A DNA stretch of 64,000 nt from Rhyzopertha dominica (lineage: Eukaryota > Arthropoda > Insecta > Coleoptera > Bostrichidae), in NCBI GenBank assembly GCA_025024175.1, contig QCXZ01000138.1, positions 45,293,092 to 45,357,091 of the forward strand, written 5' to 3'. The translations under genes and the position numbers were made by a program. The notes beneath the pieces were generated by a model, which was not told the DNA's origin, made no database searches, and saw only the letters and a program-made list of their open reading frames with translations. Within the stretch, counting starts at the first letter, position 1. Every line of letters starts with the position of its first letter. Shown here piece after piece: positions 47,928 to 57,554 of this stretch.

Positions 47928-49407
47928 TAGGGTGATCAGTTAAGGGCAGAAAGCGGCTGCATCTTGGAATCCACAGGGATTCATTTAATAAAATATTATG
48001 ATGTACGTAACATCATCGTTTCTTTCTCCAAAAAGTTGCAAATACAACATTTGTCTGAGATATTCTCATTACAATCTATATTTACGTTTTAACAAATATT
48101 ATTTGAAGAAAAATTTCTTGTTGCTACGACGACGACAACAGAAAGGGCAGAAGTTTCAAACCTTCAAAATGGCATAACTCATGTATAGTGTGAGCAAATT
48201 CAATGAATAGTGGCTAGTTTTAAAGTGAATTTTATGGTTTTCAATGTAATCGCAAATAATTTATCATTTATTGCAACTGTTTGACAGCAACAGCGAACAG
48301 TTTTTGTTATAGCAATTGTAATATTATATTGTTTTGTACTATTACTTTGTTGTTGAATATCGTTTAACTTTTAATATATTATAAGCAGTTTATTGACCAA
48401 GAAATAGTGCTTCTTGTAGTTTATATTACTAACTTGAATAGTTTAGCTTTATCATTAGCAACAGCAAACATTAATAACACTACTACTTAATACAAGAGCA
48501 GATTAGTGACACTCCGAGAATGACTTATTAACTCCATGTGATTTGTCTAAGGTGGTGCGATAGGCAAATGTGGTATTAGTAGAAACAGCGTATAATATAG
48601 TATGAAAGTTGTCTTTCGAAAAGCGGTCATGGGCAACTGATTTACTTAGAAAGAAGTATGTAAGACCAATTCAGTACCTAACTGTCAACTAGTTTCAATA
48701 AGAATTTGGTATTACATTTTTTTTATATTGTTTTGTTGTAGTTTATGAGTCAACTTGTGATTTTTTGCATAACCCAAAGTAGGAAAGTAGGAAAAAAGTA
48801 GGCGATCCAAAGGACGTGATCACTTTTTTTACGTTAACCAAAAACTAAAAAAGCTATAGATATGCTGTTTTCAAATTTATCTTGCTTAATTAATAAGCTA
48901 TAACATAACAAAAAGGTTATAGGGTAGCGTTTGAATGTTTTAAAGATATTTGAAAAAATAAAAATTTTTCTTAAATAACGCCTCTCGTTGTCAAACAGTT
49001 GCAATAAATTATAAATTATTTATGATTAAATTGAAAACCGTAAAATCCAATTGAAAACTAGCCATCAATTGCTAAATGCACTCAAAGTATACTTGAGTTC
49101 TGCCTCCTGTCGTACTTGATGTCATAGCAACTAGAAAAAAATGTTCAAACGAAATTTGTTGAAAAGTAAACGTATATTATAATGAGTTTATTTTAGACCA
49201 AAGTTGTACCTATTGCCACTTTTTTAGAAAGAAACGATCCTTTGACAGGTAATATTAAAAGCCCCACCTAGCCCCAAAGTATATACTTACTTCATAATAT
49301 TTTAAATGAAATCTGTGTGGCTATGTTTGTTTAAAAAAATACCGCAAGATTCTATCATGATTAATTTCCAAGATACGGCCACTATCCAGCATTAAATGAT
49401 CACCCTG
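47928..49407. mobile_element. TA-flanked element with very long inverted repeats, 1.48 kb
   Basis: The left end TAGGGTGATCAGTTAA and the right end (rc CAGGGTGATCATTTAA) are flanked by TA. The two arms can be matched in order over several hundred bases. Shared landmarks include CATCGTTTCTTTCT, CTCATTA-AAT-TA, TTTACxTTTxAACAAATxxxxTTTGAA and TTCTxGTTGCTA. Near the centre, GCAACTGTTTGACA (48278) faces TGTCAAACAGTTGC (48985). There is no open frame in either arm. This is a foldback-type, non-autonomous element probably moved by a Tc1/mariner transposase. Confidence 0.8.
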
Positions 49408-49609
49408 TATAATAGATAAATTATCAATGATCCTCAAAATGTCCGCTGTTGCCGGCAAATCTTCGTTCTACCTTAACCTAATAAGTCGTAATTTATGAGT
49501 AACGTTTGGCCTTTTTTTAATATAACTAAATTTTATTTCAAAGAAAAAATAACCGAACCCTAGGACGGGATCGCAGTTTTTTTTACTATAACCAGAAGCG
49601 TAGTAAGAT

Positions 49610-49713
49610 ATCGACCTCTGTCTGTAGCCATATTTGTTAAAAAAATACCGCAACATTCTAACACTATTAGTTTCCAAGATACAGTCGCTGTCCAGCCTTA
49701 ACTGATAACCTTG
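49610..49713 (+). repeat. Second, truncated right end of the long-inverted-repeat family
   Basis: GTTAAAAAAATACCGCAACA, then TTTCCAAGATACAGTCGCTG and CCTTAACTGATAACCTTG, closely repeats the right end at 49320-49407. Its left partner was not identified, so it is a decayed or deletion copy. Confidence 0.7.
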
Positions 49714-49717
49714 TATA

Positions 49718-50325
49718 CAGGGTGTTCCGCATTTTTGTAATAAATAGTTTGATGTCAAAAAATACTTAATCGTTTTAAATTTAAAATGTGAGGTTTTAGC
49801 TCCCTCCCGCCCCCCTCAATATTAAAAATATTTTTGAAAAACTGTTTCTCTTCCCCTATGTTTAAGTTTAAGTAGGGCGTTATTTCAAAAATGTTGTACT
49901 GTAAAACAATGTCATATGGATTGTCTGAAGAAAGTGCAGCTTTTATGCTAATTTCAAAATTTTGCTTCATAATACAATATACCTTTTTCTCATTTTAATG
50001 GCACTAATTACGGTTCTGTATCTGTGATTAGAAAGATTCAGCAAACACTTGTGTTTTGAAGATCCGACAATATTTACCCTCCAAGTTTCGATCCCGTAAG
50101 AAGAGCAATCGCATCTTTTTTTTGCTTCTTGCGTTATTTTGCAGGTGTTTGTCACCGATTTTAAAAGACCTTTAGTACCTTTTATCACATAGTAAGAGTC
50201 ATTTCTCAATTATATTCAAGTAATCAATACAAATTTCAGACCAAATTTTAATTTTCTGGTTGTACGTTGCTACAACTACAACCCAAACAAAAAATTTTAA
50301 ATGCGAATTTATTCCGACTTTGCAC
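49718..50325. mobile_element. TA-flanked element left end (CAGGGTGTTCCGC)
   Basis: TA-CAGGGTGTTCCGCATTTTTG starts directly at the TA that ends the preceding element copy. The following DNA has open frames on the minus strand (49755-49970, 49967-50209) without motifs. The right end was not found, so the extent is approximate. Confidence 0.45.
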
Positions 50326-50329
50326 CTTC

Positions 50330-50645
50330 TTCCACAAATTTGATTCATAATTCAGTTCAGTGTTACATTAACAATCACTTATCGTCTGTTCCTGGGAGCT
50401 TGCCGTGTCGACTCGAGCCAAAATGAAGGAGTACCAAAGCCATCCGTTCAATCATTTTCAATTAAGGCCGGCCGCCCTGGTCGGTAAGTTGGAGTAATTA
50501 GCGGCCGGCACCTCTCTACTCCGTCTGTTGACGACTTAGAGCGAAGGATCCATCATTGCCTCCCAGAGGACACCACCGTACAGACAAGAACAATGCGTGA
50601 ATCCCACAACTCAACAAGATGGAAGAGCAAAAACATACATCCATT
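50330..50645. promoter_or_regulatory. GC-rich block with paired GGCCGG and AATTA words
   Basis: CAATTAAGGCCGGCCGCC (50458) and GTAATTAGCGGCCGGCAC (50494) repeat the same combined word 35 bp apart. An ATG at 50423 opens a short frame (MKEYQSHPFNHFQL) that reaches a GTAAGT (50483), so a tiny first exon cannot be excluded. A conserved regulatory element is more likely. Confidence 0.35.
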
Positions 50646-50649
50646 CATA

Positions 50650-51400
50650 TAAGAACGGATATTAGTTGGATTAGTTATGATGAAGGTTTAATTCCGCAGG
50701 TAAAATTGGAAGTTTGGCAATCGGACGATGGCCAGAGATGGGATAAGGCTTAGTGACATTTTGTGGTGCTGGGTATATTTTTGGTGCATTTCTTTCACTA
50801 ATTGAATATGTAAACCTTTGAGTTCGAGATGTTTCCGACATCATTGTGAGATAAGATTTAAAAAAAATGGTGGACCTAAATTGGAACCTTAATCCATGAT
50901 CCATACTACTAGCTACACAGTGCAATGGCGATTTAAATCCATAATAAAAAATAGACAAAATTGATTTAATCCGCGATAAAGGTCTCAAACCGGAACACAA
51001 GTTTTGCAATAATTGTCTTAAATAAAATGCAGAATTAAACTGCAACGAAGCCTTTGTTAAGTAAATATAAATGGCAACTAATTTCAGTCGAATGTCTACA
51101 AAAATTGAGACAAATTGTGCAAATTCATACCTATTGGTAATGTTAGATCGTCTTTTAAAAAAAATCATATAAAAGAATATTATGCAAGGTCCTTCAGGGA
51201 AAAGAAGCCACCCTCAATAATTCCTAACGACAAAATTTAAGTAAAATCCTGAAACAGAAATTCAGATTTTATCAGGAAATGTTAAGTCATTTTAAACAAT
51301 AACTTTAATGGTTGTCTTTTTTGTGTGTGCAACTGGTAAATTGATTTTGTTAATGAATTCTTCTTTAAGATAATAATTTTTCAAGTGTATCCACTCAATT
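50650..51400. other. Intergenic with 165-codon open frame on minus strand
   Basis: The minus-strand frame 50671-51168 is open for 165 codons (contains RRSNITNRYEFAQFVSI and LFYGFKSPL-like text), but no family is recognisable. Its right end lies close to the Penelope relic, so it could be decayed retroelement sequence. Confidence 0.3.
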
Positions 51401-51410
51401 CTTTTATTGT

Positions 51411-51450
51411 ATAGCGATTTCAACTAACAGGTAGTCATCGTCAGTACAAC
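51411..51450 (-). ncRNA. Hammerhead-like motif of the Penelope-like relic
   Basis: On the minus strand CTGACGA (rc of 51438-51444) is followed by U, a five-pair stem GACTA/TAGTT with loop CCTGT, and GAAAT (rc of 51417-51421). The motif sits about 270 bp downstream of the GIY-YIG frame on the same strand. Penelope-like elements are known to carry hammerhead motifs in their terminal repeats. The extra U after the core, shared with the motif at 33934, may reduce or abolish cleavage. Confidence 0.45.
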
Positions 51451-51717
51451 AAAGGTCAAAACATAGAAAAAAGAAACCTTTCTAAATCGATTGACAAAGT
51501 CAAAAAGTATAGAAACAAGCAAACTTGACTACAAACCAAAAGTAACCTATATGCCAGCAACAGGAACGTAATATTAATTTAGATCAAATAAATAGTTAAA
51601 AACAGGACAACTGAAATTACAAGAATCATTTAAAATAGTAAAATTTTGTTCGCTAACAATTTTATGGATTTCTAAAATTCCAAAAAAAATTAATTTTGAT
51701 GATTTAGTGCACAAATG

Positions 51718-51941
51718 TTATGAATTTAAATTGTCTAGCGTGGCAGTGTGTTTATTCAACAATAAGTGGTTAGCTAACGAAGAATTTGTTGTTACAATAT
51801 CTGTATTCTTATATTTATCGAATTGTTTTAGATGTTCTTTACCTCTAATTAAAAAAAAGATCTTTCCATTTGTCCAACGTAAACTGAATTGCAATCATTG
51901 CATGAAAGACTATAAACGCCTGAATTATTTAAAACTGGTCT
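51718..51941 (-). pseudogene. Penelope-like element GIY-YIG endonuclease fragment
   Basis: The minus-strand frame reads NNSGVYSLSCNDCNSVYVGQ, then MERSFFLIRGKEHLKQF, and later SLANHLLLNKHT before a stop at 51718. GVY and YVG are the family-defining motifs. The Cys pair between them (C-x2-C), the Arg-rich helix with K-E-H, and the Asn before HLL..H are the pattern seen in Penelope-like retroelements. The endonuclease normally follows the RT in one ORF; here the RT upstream is not recognisable. The frame opens only after a stop at 51942-51944, so this is a truncated or decayed 3' end. Confidence 0.8.
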
Positions 51942-52044
51942 TTATTAATTTGGTCTTTATTACGGACAAGATGGGAAAACACACTGCCTACGGTAGAAAA
52001 AACAAACGTATCACTAGATCTCTATAATGCATTAAAAATGTAAA

Positions 52045-52495
52045 CAAGTATAGGGTATACTCTTGGTATGCAGTTTTGGTATTTTACTTCTTCTGTAGTA
52101 TTTTCTTCAATCTATACGTTACTTCTTATATACATATATGGTAGGTATACATACCCTTCGTACAGTAGTTCTCGTCTTCTCTTTGTATGTTTCTCCTTGC
52201 TCTTAGAATATCCTTCCGTTTGTAACCATTTTTTGTAGGGCTGAGGTGTTGCATTTCCTCGATTCTGCTTTCTCCGTCACTGAGCTTTCCGTTCAGGAAC
52301 AGAAGACATCCATCTCTTATTAGTAGTTTAGTTAGGTACGATCACCCATATAAACCTGTCCACCCTGTGACACACTGAAGCATTTGTTAATTTATTTTCG
52401 TAGATTTCTNTTGNTTCCGCTTGTAACAANAATAAATTCTGCTTATTATTCGAGTGAGTGATGAGTGTTAGCGTTAGGCANGAGTAAATTTTATT
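52045..52495. other. Intergenic with several ambiguous bases
   Basis: AT-rich. Ns at about 52410, 52414, 52430, 52482 and 52498 suggest poor consensus or merging of repeat copies. No gene recognised. Confidence 0.3.
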
Positions 52496-52509
52496 ATNCC
52501 GCGTTGTGC

Positions 52510-52800
52510 TTAATATAATGACAAAGAAACNTCAAAATAAGTGGCGTTTTGTCTTTGGGTGTAAAACACGTTCAAAAATTCTTGCAAAAAGTTTGTTTCT
52601 CTTCTAAAGGAAAAAGAAACGAGATTAAACAGTTTTGGTGCTGCAATACGTGAAATAACCCCTTCTAAATCTGTGATTTTCTATCGTGAGGACCATTTAA
52701 CACTAAAAACTTGGTTAGCATTTAAAGCGTCAATGCACGGTAAATGTTCGATGTTCGGTAATACACCTAATACGAATTAGGTACAGACGATAACAAGAAT
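52510..52800 (+). pseudogene. THAP-type zinc finger relic
   Basis: The + strand reads KWRFVFGCKTRSK, matching the start of a THAP domain (W-x-x-C-V-P-G-C with the first Cys lost). After a frameshift, NSFGAAIREITPSKSVIF is followed by REDHLTLKTWLAFKA, which matches the C-x-x-H-F/DL-x-x-D part with F changed to L. This arrangement is common in insect THAP-containing transposon-derived proteins. Missing zinc ligands and a frameshift make it a relic. The source could be a P-like transposon or a THAP-domain gene copy. Confidence 0.5.
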
Positions 52801-53472
52801 TATCAAAAAATTACCCGTGCCAAACAAACAAGCAGAAGCCGAAGGCGAAATCAACAACCAACGTATTATGCTGCGCTATTAGCTGTTACGTATGCCGGGC
52901 TGATACGAACTATGACGTCAAAAGAGCTTCAACCCTTTAGCAAGCATATTGGGATCCGCCAAAATCATTTTCTAGCTTCTCAGTCAAGTCTGCGTTTTTA
53001 AGTTGTGATACAAGAAAACTACAAAATAAAGGTTGTGTTAGTGAAAGTAACAATAATCACCAACTTTCTTACCAGAAAATATAAATAACCAGTCCTTCCT
53101 GTCTAAAGAGGGAAGGCTGATATGAACAAAAATTGAATCATAAAAAAGGATTTTACAGTTCCATTTGCATTTCATGAGTCAAAATATAAAATATGAAATA
53201 CCAAACATTTGCTATATATTGTGCTTACGCCTTCGTATTCTATTTTATGATTGATGTTGGTAGATGTAGAGATATACAAACTTTCAAAAAAGTATTTATT
53301 TGTTTCATATTGTCGAATTTCGACCTCAGGAAATTCTTAAAAATTCTGAATAGTATATTGACATAAGGGTGATTAACCTTCATTCATTTTCTTTATGTGT
53401 TATTAATGTTGTTTCATTCTATTAAATAAATATTGACCGGTAATTGCAATCACCATAATCCTTACATTTTAG

Positions 53473-53709
53473 GGATTTTACCAAATTATTCTTGATATCC
53501 CAAGGAACTGCATCTTTTATCTGGACGAAGATCATGTTGCAAACCGTATTGTAGGATTTCCGAATCGGAAAAGGTCAATTTTCTTTAAAATTGATGTTAT
53601 GACCATAGAGAATACTATTAAACGGAATAGACCCATATTGGGATTGGGTACGACTGATTTAGAGAGATGTTTCTGTTATTTATGCTTTAACGCGAGCGTC
53701 GACATGTGA
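53473..53709 (+). other. Unassigned 78-codon open frame
   Basis: The frame contains IILDIPRNCIFYLDEDHVAN and NRIVGFPNRKRSIFFKID and ends VDM-stop. A TTACATTTTAG acceptor-like sequence lies just before it. It looks more protein-like than neighbouring frames but matches no family I can name. It may be transposon coding debris like its neighbours on both sides. Confidence 0.3.
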
Positions 53710-54094
53710 TTTTTGCATTAAGGCCTTTTTATAAAGTGTATAAGCTCATAAAAAAATCATTCTAACTTTAGTGAAATACCCTCCGATATTTGCCAGCCTA
53801 TTGAAATTAATAATGTTTTTATAGTGGCAGTCCCGAAAACACAATCTTCATCATTTTTTCATACTTACCTACTGACACAACAGCAATGAAAAAACTGATT
53901 TTTTAAGTCAAATTATCAACATTTAGGTACGACGATATATCAGTACCAAGTACCAAGTCAAGAGATCACAAAACTTAATGTGTGAGCTGGGATCATGTAA
54001 TCATACTATAGATATTGCCTTCCTTGATAAAATATTCAACGATCAGCTCTATCTCGACATACTATACACATAATCAATGCTGTCATTGATGATA

Positions 54095-54255
54095 ATATTC
54101 CAGTGGGCATGGTGTTCGACGGAGAGGATCTATTGAATTGGGTGGACAGCAAGGCCATCAGATCTTACAGCCCTAAACATTTTCCTTTCGGTGATACTCG
54201 AAGGTTTTTGAAACGCAACCAGCATCTTTGGGGAAAAACATTTGTATGGAGGTTG
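54095..54255 (+). pseudogene. Mariner transposase C-terminal relic
   Basis: GTTCGACGGAGAGGATCTAT gives R-R-G-S-I-E, followed after a one- or two-base shift by a degraded W-x-A-R-P-S-D-L-T-A-L-N-I-F-L. This corresponds to the mariner-family signature GRRGxIEWPARSPDLTPLDFFLWG near the third catalytic Asp. The remainder of the transposase was not recognised. Confidence 0.65.
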
Positions 54256-54879
54256 ACAGTACCCATTTTGAACATTTAATAAGTTGTACTTTTAGCTTTT
54301 GAAAGAGCTTCGAAGGACGTTCAACATGAAGTATTACTCAATCCCTAATCTCTATTCAAAAATTAAGAGTGAGAGCTGAATAAAAAGGGGTATCGGACAA
54401 AATATCTTAATTCAATTAAAGTTATTCATTTCCTGAACTTGTGATTACATGCCAATCCTGTGCCATACCCTTTGTCGTCATAAACAGTAAGTTGAAATCT
54501 AAAGGTTACGCTTTAAATAAGTATATCATTAAAATGAACGTTTATATTAAGTACTTGCGTTAAACAATTTATTCCCATCTCTAACACAACAGTACACTTG
54601 CATCACCTGTCTAGACAATGACGGACGCTTACGAGCGACATACTCGGAGTTTTGAAGAACTATTACCCCTATGCATGCGAGCAAACTTTTGATACGAGAT
54701 TACACTTGATTTATTTACGCGGCGACACTTAAACAACTCGTATAGTTCCGTATCAGTCTGCAAGCCTTGGTTAGAAGTACATAATTATATTATTTAGCGT
54801 TATTCCACCCCTTTCTCACCTGCAGTATCACGTATTGACAGACCGACTTACCCCCTGAAGTGGCGCGGACGATCAATGT

Positions 54880-55074
54880 TAAAACCATTATTCGGACGAC
54901 ACCCCCGTTGTCCTGTCTACTTGTATCTCCATTTCTCGGTGTTCATCACATCCACCGTGGCCTGCAACCCTTGTATTTATTGGGGTTGCAGGCACGATAA
55001 AGAAACAGGGGGTGCTTTATGGCCAACGCGACCCCTCTTACATCGGATTACAAAGCGAAACTTTTTTTACAGAA
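54880..55074 (+). promoter_or_regulatory. 5' region of the zinc-finger gene, with hairpin and splice-acceptor-like end
   Basis: The coding frame remains open upstream to 54883 but contains no ATG. CTTTTTTTACAG at 55061-55072 is a strong acceptor just before AAATGATC. A perfect 10-bp stem CCTGCAACCC/GGGTTGCAGG lies at 54961-54992. The region is therefore 5' UTR, or the end of an intron. No TATA box or clear start site was identified. Confidence 0.45.
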
Positions 55075-57020
55075 ATGATCGCCGACTACGATGACGACAC
55101 GCACTTCTGTCTCAAGTGTCATGCGACGATATTGGGCCTGGACAACTACGTGGTGCATAGAAAATCTGGATGTGCCAAAGCGCCGGAGGGAGTTCAAGAC
55201 GAAGCGCTTCCCTCTAAGGCAGACGACTTTTTTTCTTCTCTAGAGCTTCAAAGCAGTGCAAAAAAGGCAACGGCAGAAAAAAGCGCGAGTGGCATTCTCA
55301 CCCGCAGTAAAACATCGGCTATCATTCATGGCACTAATAAAGAAAAAGACAGTACCCAACCTAGCGGCGGTAAAACTTGGATTACACAAGAAATTGTTAA
55401 CAAAAAACAGGATGAAAGGGAATATGAAGAGAGCGAAAGCGATTCTGAACTAGATTACGAAGATTCTGACGAGGAAGATGGCAGAGTTCCCCCTAGATCA
55501 TTCACTGGGGGGAAGTGGAAACCTTCTTCTCCACTACCATGGGGCTCAAGAGAGTGGCATTCCCCTCCACCAAACCACACGAAAGGCAAATGGAAACCCG
55601 CATCGCCAATTCTAGTTAAAGAGAATCAAGATGTGCCTCCTCCTAGCTTCACTGGCAGCAAATGGACGCAAAGCAAAGCCATCTCAAGAACGGAGTATGA
55701 CATCCCACCTCCAACTCATACGAAAGGAAAGTGGAAACCAGACAGTACCAGGCAAGATGATGAAGAAGATGTTTACCCACCTCCAGAGCACACCAAGGGC
55801 AAATGGAAGCCCGGATCCATGCCAACAAAGACAGAAGAGTTTTACTCCCCTGTTGAGGCGTTTCCTTCAACTTCTAAAGAAGCATCGCCTCCAGCTACTT
55901 ACACTAAAGGCAAATGGAAGCCACCAGACAAACCTATCGACAAGCAGTCAAAAATGTCTGCTGCCAGCGAGTCTCCTTTAAGAAAATCCAGTGGAACTGT
56001 TCAATACTGGTGTGAGCCATGCAATAGAAGACTCGCCTCTAAAATTGTATACGAACGTCATTTGAAGTCTGAATTGCATTTCAAACGTACACTTCACGAG
56101 CGGGAATTCGACGCTTCCGATGAAATTTTGAGCTCACCTAAAAAGCGAAATAGAACTTCGAAGAAATCTTTACAGTACCCCGAACCGATGGACAAAAAGA
56201 AGAGGGCCAGAAAAAAGTTGTTTATGAAATGTGAAGTCTGTCGTTCCAGAGTTAATTGTAACTTGATAGGAAAGCATCTCATTTCACACTACCACTGCAG
56301 AAAAGGAACTCTTTCCAGACCTGAAGCACAGCAAATGGTGCTGGATAACATTCGAGATATAATTCTGCAATCTCCTTTCCAATGCAGTGCTTGCAGATTT
56401 TTCTGTAACACAGAGAATGAGTTTCTGGTGCACTGGAGGTCTCAAATGCATCAAGATAGTACTCGAGGATCGTTTGGATTGTTCCTATGCACATTTTGTA
56501 GTTTTCAGTGTCAGAACAGCGATGGCATGTTGAACCATCTTCTTTCTGAGGAGCACAAAGAAGTTGTAGCTGTTATAAATCGATCAGTTCCAATTATTAT
56601 TAGAAGAGTTAACCCAGTGAAATGCTTAACATGTGGAGAACACTTTTTATTAAACATTCAGTTGAAGCAGCACTGCAGCGAAACAGGACATGCTTGTCCA
56701 GACGGAATTAATAACAAGTATAGCTGCAATAGCTGCAACAGGTATTTTAAAAACTCGATAGCGCTCTTGAAGCACCAAAGGAAGAAGCACAAGGCCAGTG
56801 TTTACAACTGCACCACTTGTTCATTAAATTTCTCTTCAGCTGTTGAAGCAAAGAAGCACCGAAGTTCTAAAAGCCATCGTTACATGTTATTAGCCAAGAA
56901 AGATCAACTATTTGGTCGCAACACTCAGTCCAGGAAATGTAGGCATTGCCACGAAGAGTTTCAAAACATTCCAAAATTGAAGCAACATTTAGAAGAGTTT
57001 CATCCAGAAAGTAGATCTAG
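55075..57020 (+). CDS. Multi-C2H2 zinc-finger protein with TKGKWKP repeats, exon A
   Basis: This exon encodes 648 full codons plus two bases of a putative nuclear DNA- or RNA-binding protein. I start at the first in-frame ATG (55075); the open frame upstream has only a GTG (55012). A C2HC-like finger comes first (CLKCH, then NYVVHRKSGC). An acidic Ser/Glu/Asp tract follows, then six repeats of PPxxx[FHY]T-x-G-K-W between about 55480 and 55925. Next are one matrin/U1-like finger (YWCEPC...H..ELH), a basic nuclear-localisation-like tract (KKRNRTSKK, MDKKKRARKK) and seven C2H2-type fingers from about 56228 to 57003. The exon ends at a GTAAGG donor. Family role: sequence-specific nucleic-acid binding, likely transcription control. 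Orthology is not recognised. Confidence 0.9.
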
Positions 57021-57074
57021 GTAAGGTGCTTTCTTTCGTGTTCTTGTATTAAATATTAATTCATTTTGTTCTAG
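57021..57074 (+). other. 54-bp intron of the zinc-finger gene
   Basis: Donor GTAAGG at 57021 and acceptor TTTTGTTCTAG ending at 57074. Removal joins AG to C, giving Ser, and continues directly into the finger CPFCGKAF. The size is typical of short insect introns. Reading through instead would meet a stop at once (TAA, 57022). Confidence 0.85.
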
Positions 57075-57554
57075 CTGTCCCTTCTGCGGGAAGGCATTCA
57101 TCGTTCCTCAAGATCTGACAGTTCACATTCGTACCAAGGCCTGTTCCTTCACAGACGTTTCGAAGATTGAAGGACAGTCTTGCGACCAGTNCCCGTTTTC
57201 TTCTCCCTCTACTGCAGAGTTGTTGTTCCATAAAGCACTACACTCTGAAGCTCTGGTCATTTACCCAGACGAACAAGAAGGCACGTCTTCAAAGAAAAGA
57301 CCGGTACACCAATACAAGTGTCCTATTTGCGATAAGCTGTTTCCAAGGGCTTCACTAAAGTGCCACATCCAGATCCACCTAAATGAAAGGCCCTACACTT
57401 GCAAAGTTTGCAATGCTGGCTTCGTTTGGAAGAACACCTGGCTGCAGCATATGAGGAACCACAAGGAAGGGAAGAACAAAAAACGGAAGAACGTGGAGCA
57501 GGAGGACGGCACGTCGTTCCTGTGTTCGACCTGTGGAGCCAGCTTCAAGCGCAA
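57075..57554 (+). CDS. Multi-C2H2 zinc-finger protein, exon B (gene continues)
   Basis: The exon starts within a finger (S-CPFCGKAFIVPQDLTVHI) and continues with a degenerate finger (SCDQ, interrupted by an N at 57191, then ELLFHKALHSE). Two classical fingers with an NERPY linker follow (YKCPICDKLF, then YTCKVCNAGF...WLQHMRNH). A basic linker leads to CSTCGASFKRK, only the zinc-binding Cys half of a finger. A GTAAGT donor at 57555 follows at once. The second half of that finger (L..H...H) must lie in another exon, which was not found before the window ends. The in-frame TAA at 57556 is intronic if the donor is used. Confidence 0.88.

Noticed and set aside
55012..55074. GTG-initiated N-terminal extension of the zinc-finger protein
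   Set aside because: GTG is not expected as a start in an animal gene; the first in-frame ATG is at 55075 and an acceptor-like sequence precedes it.
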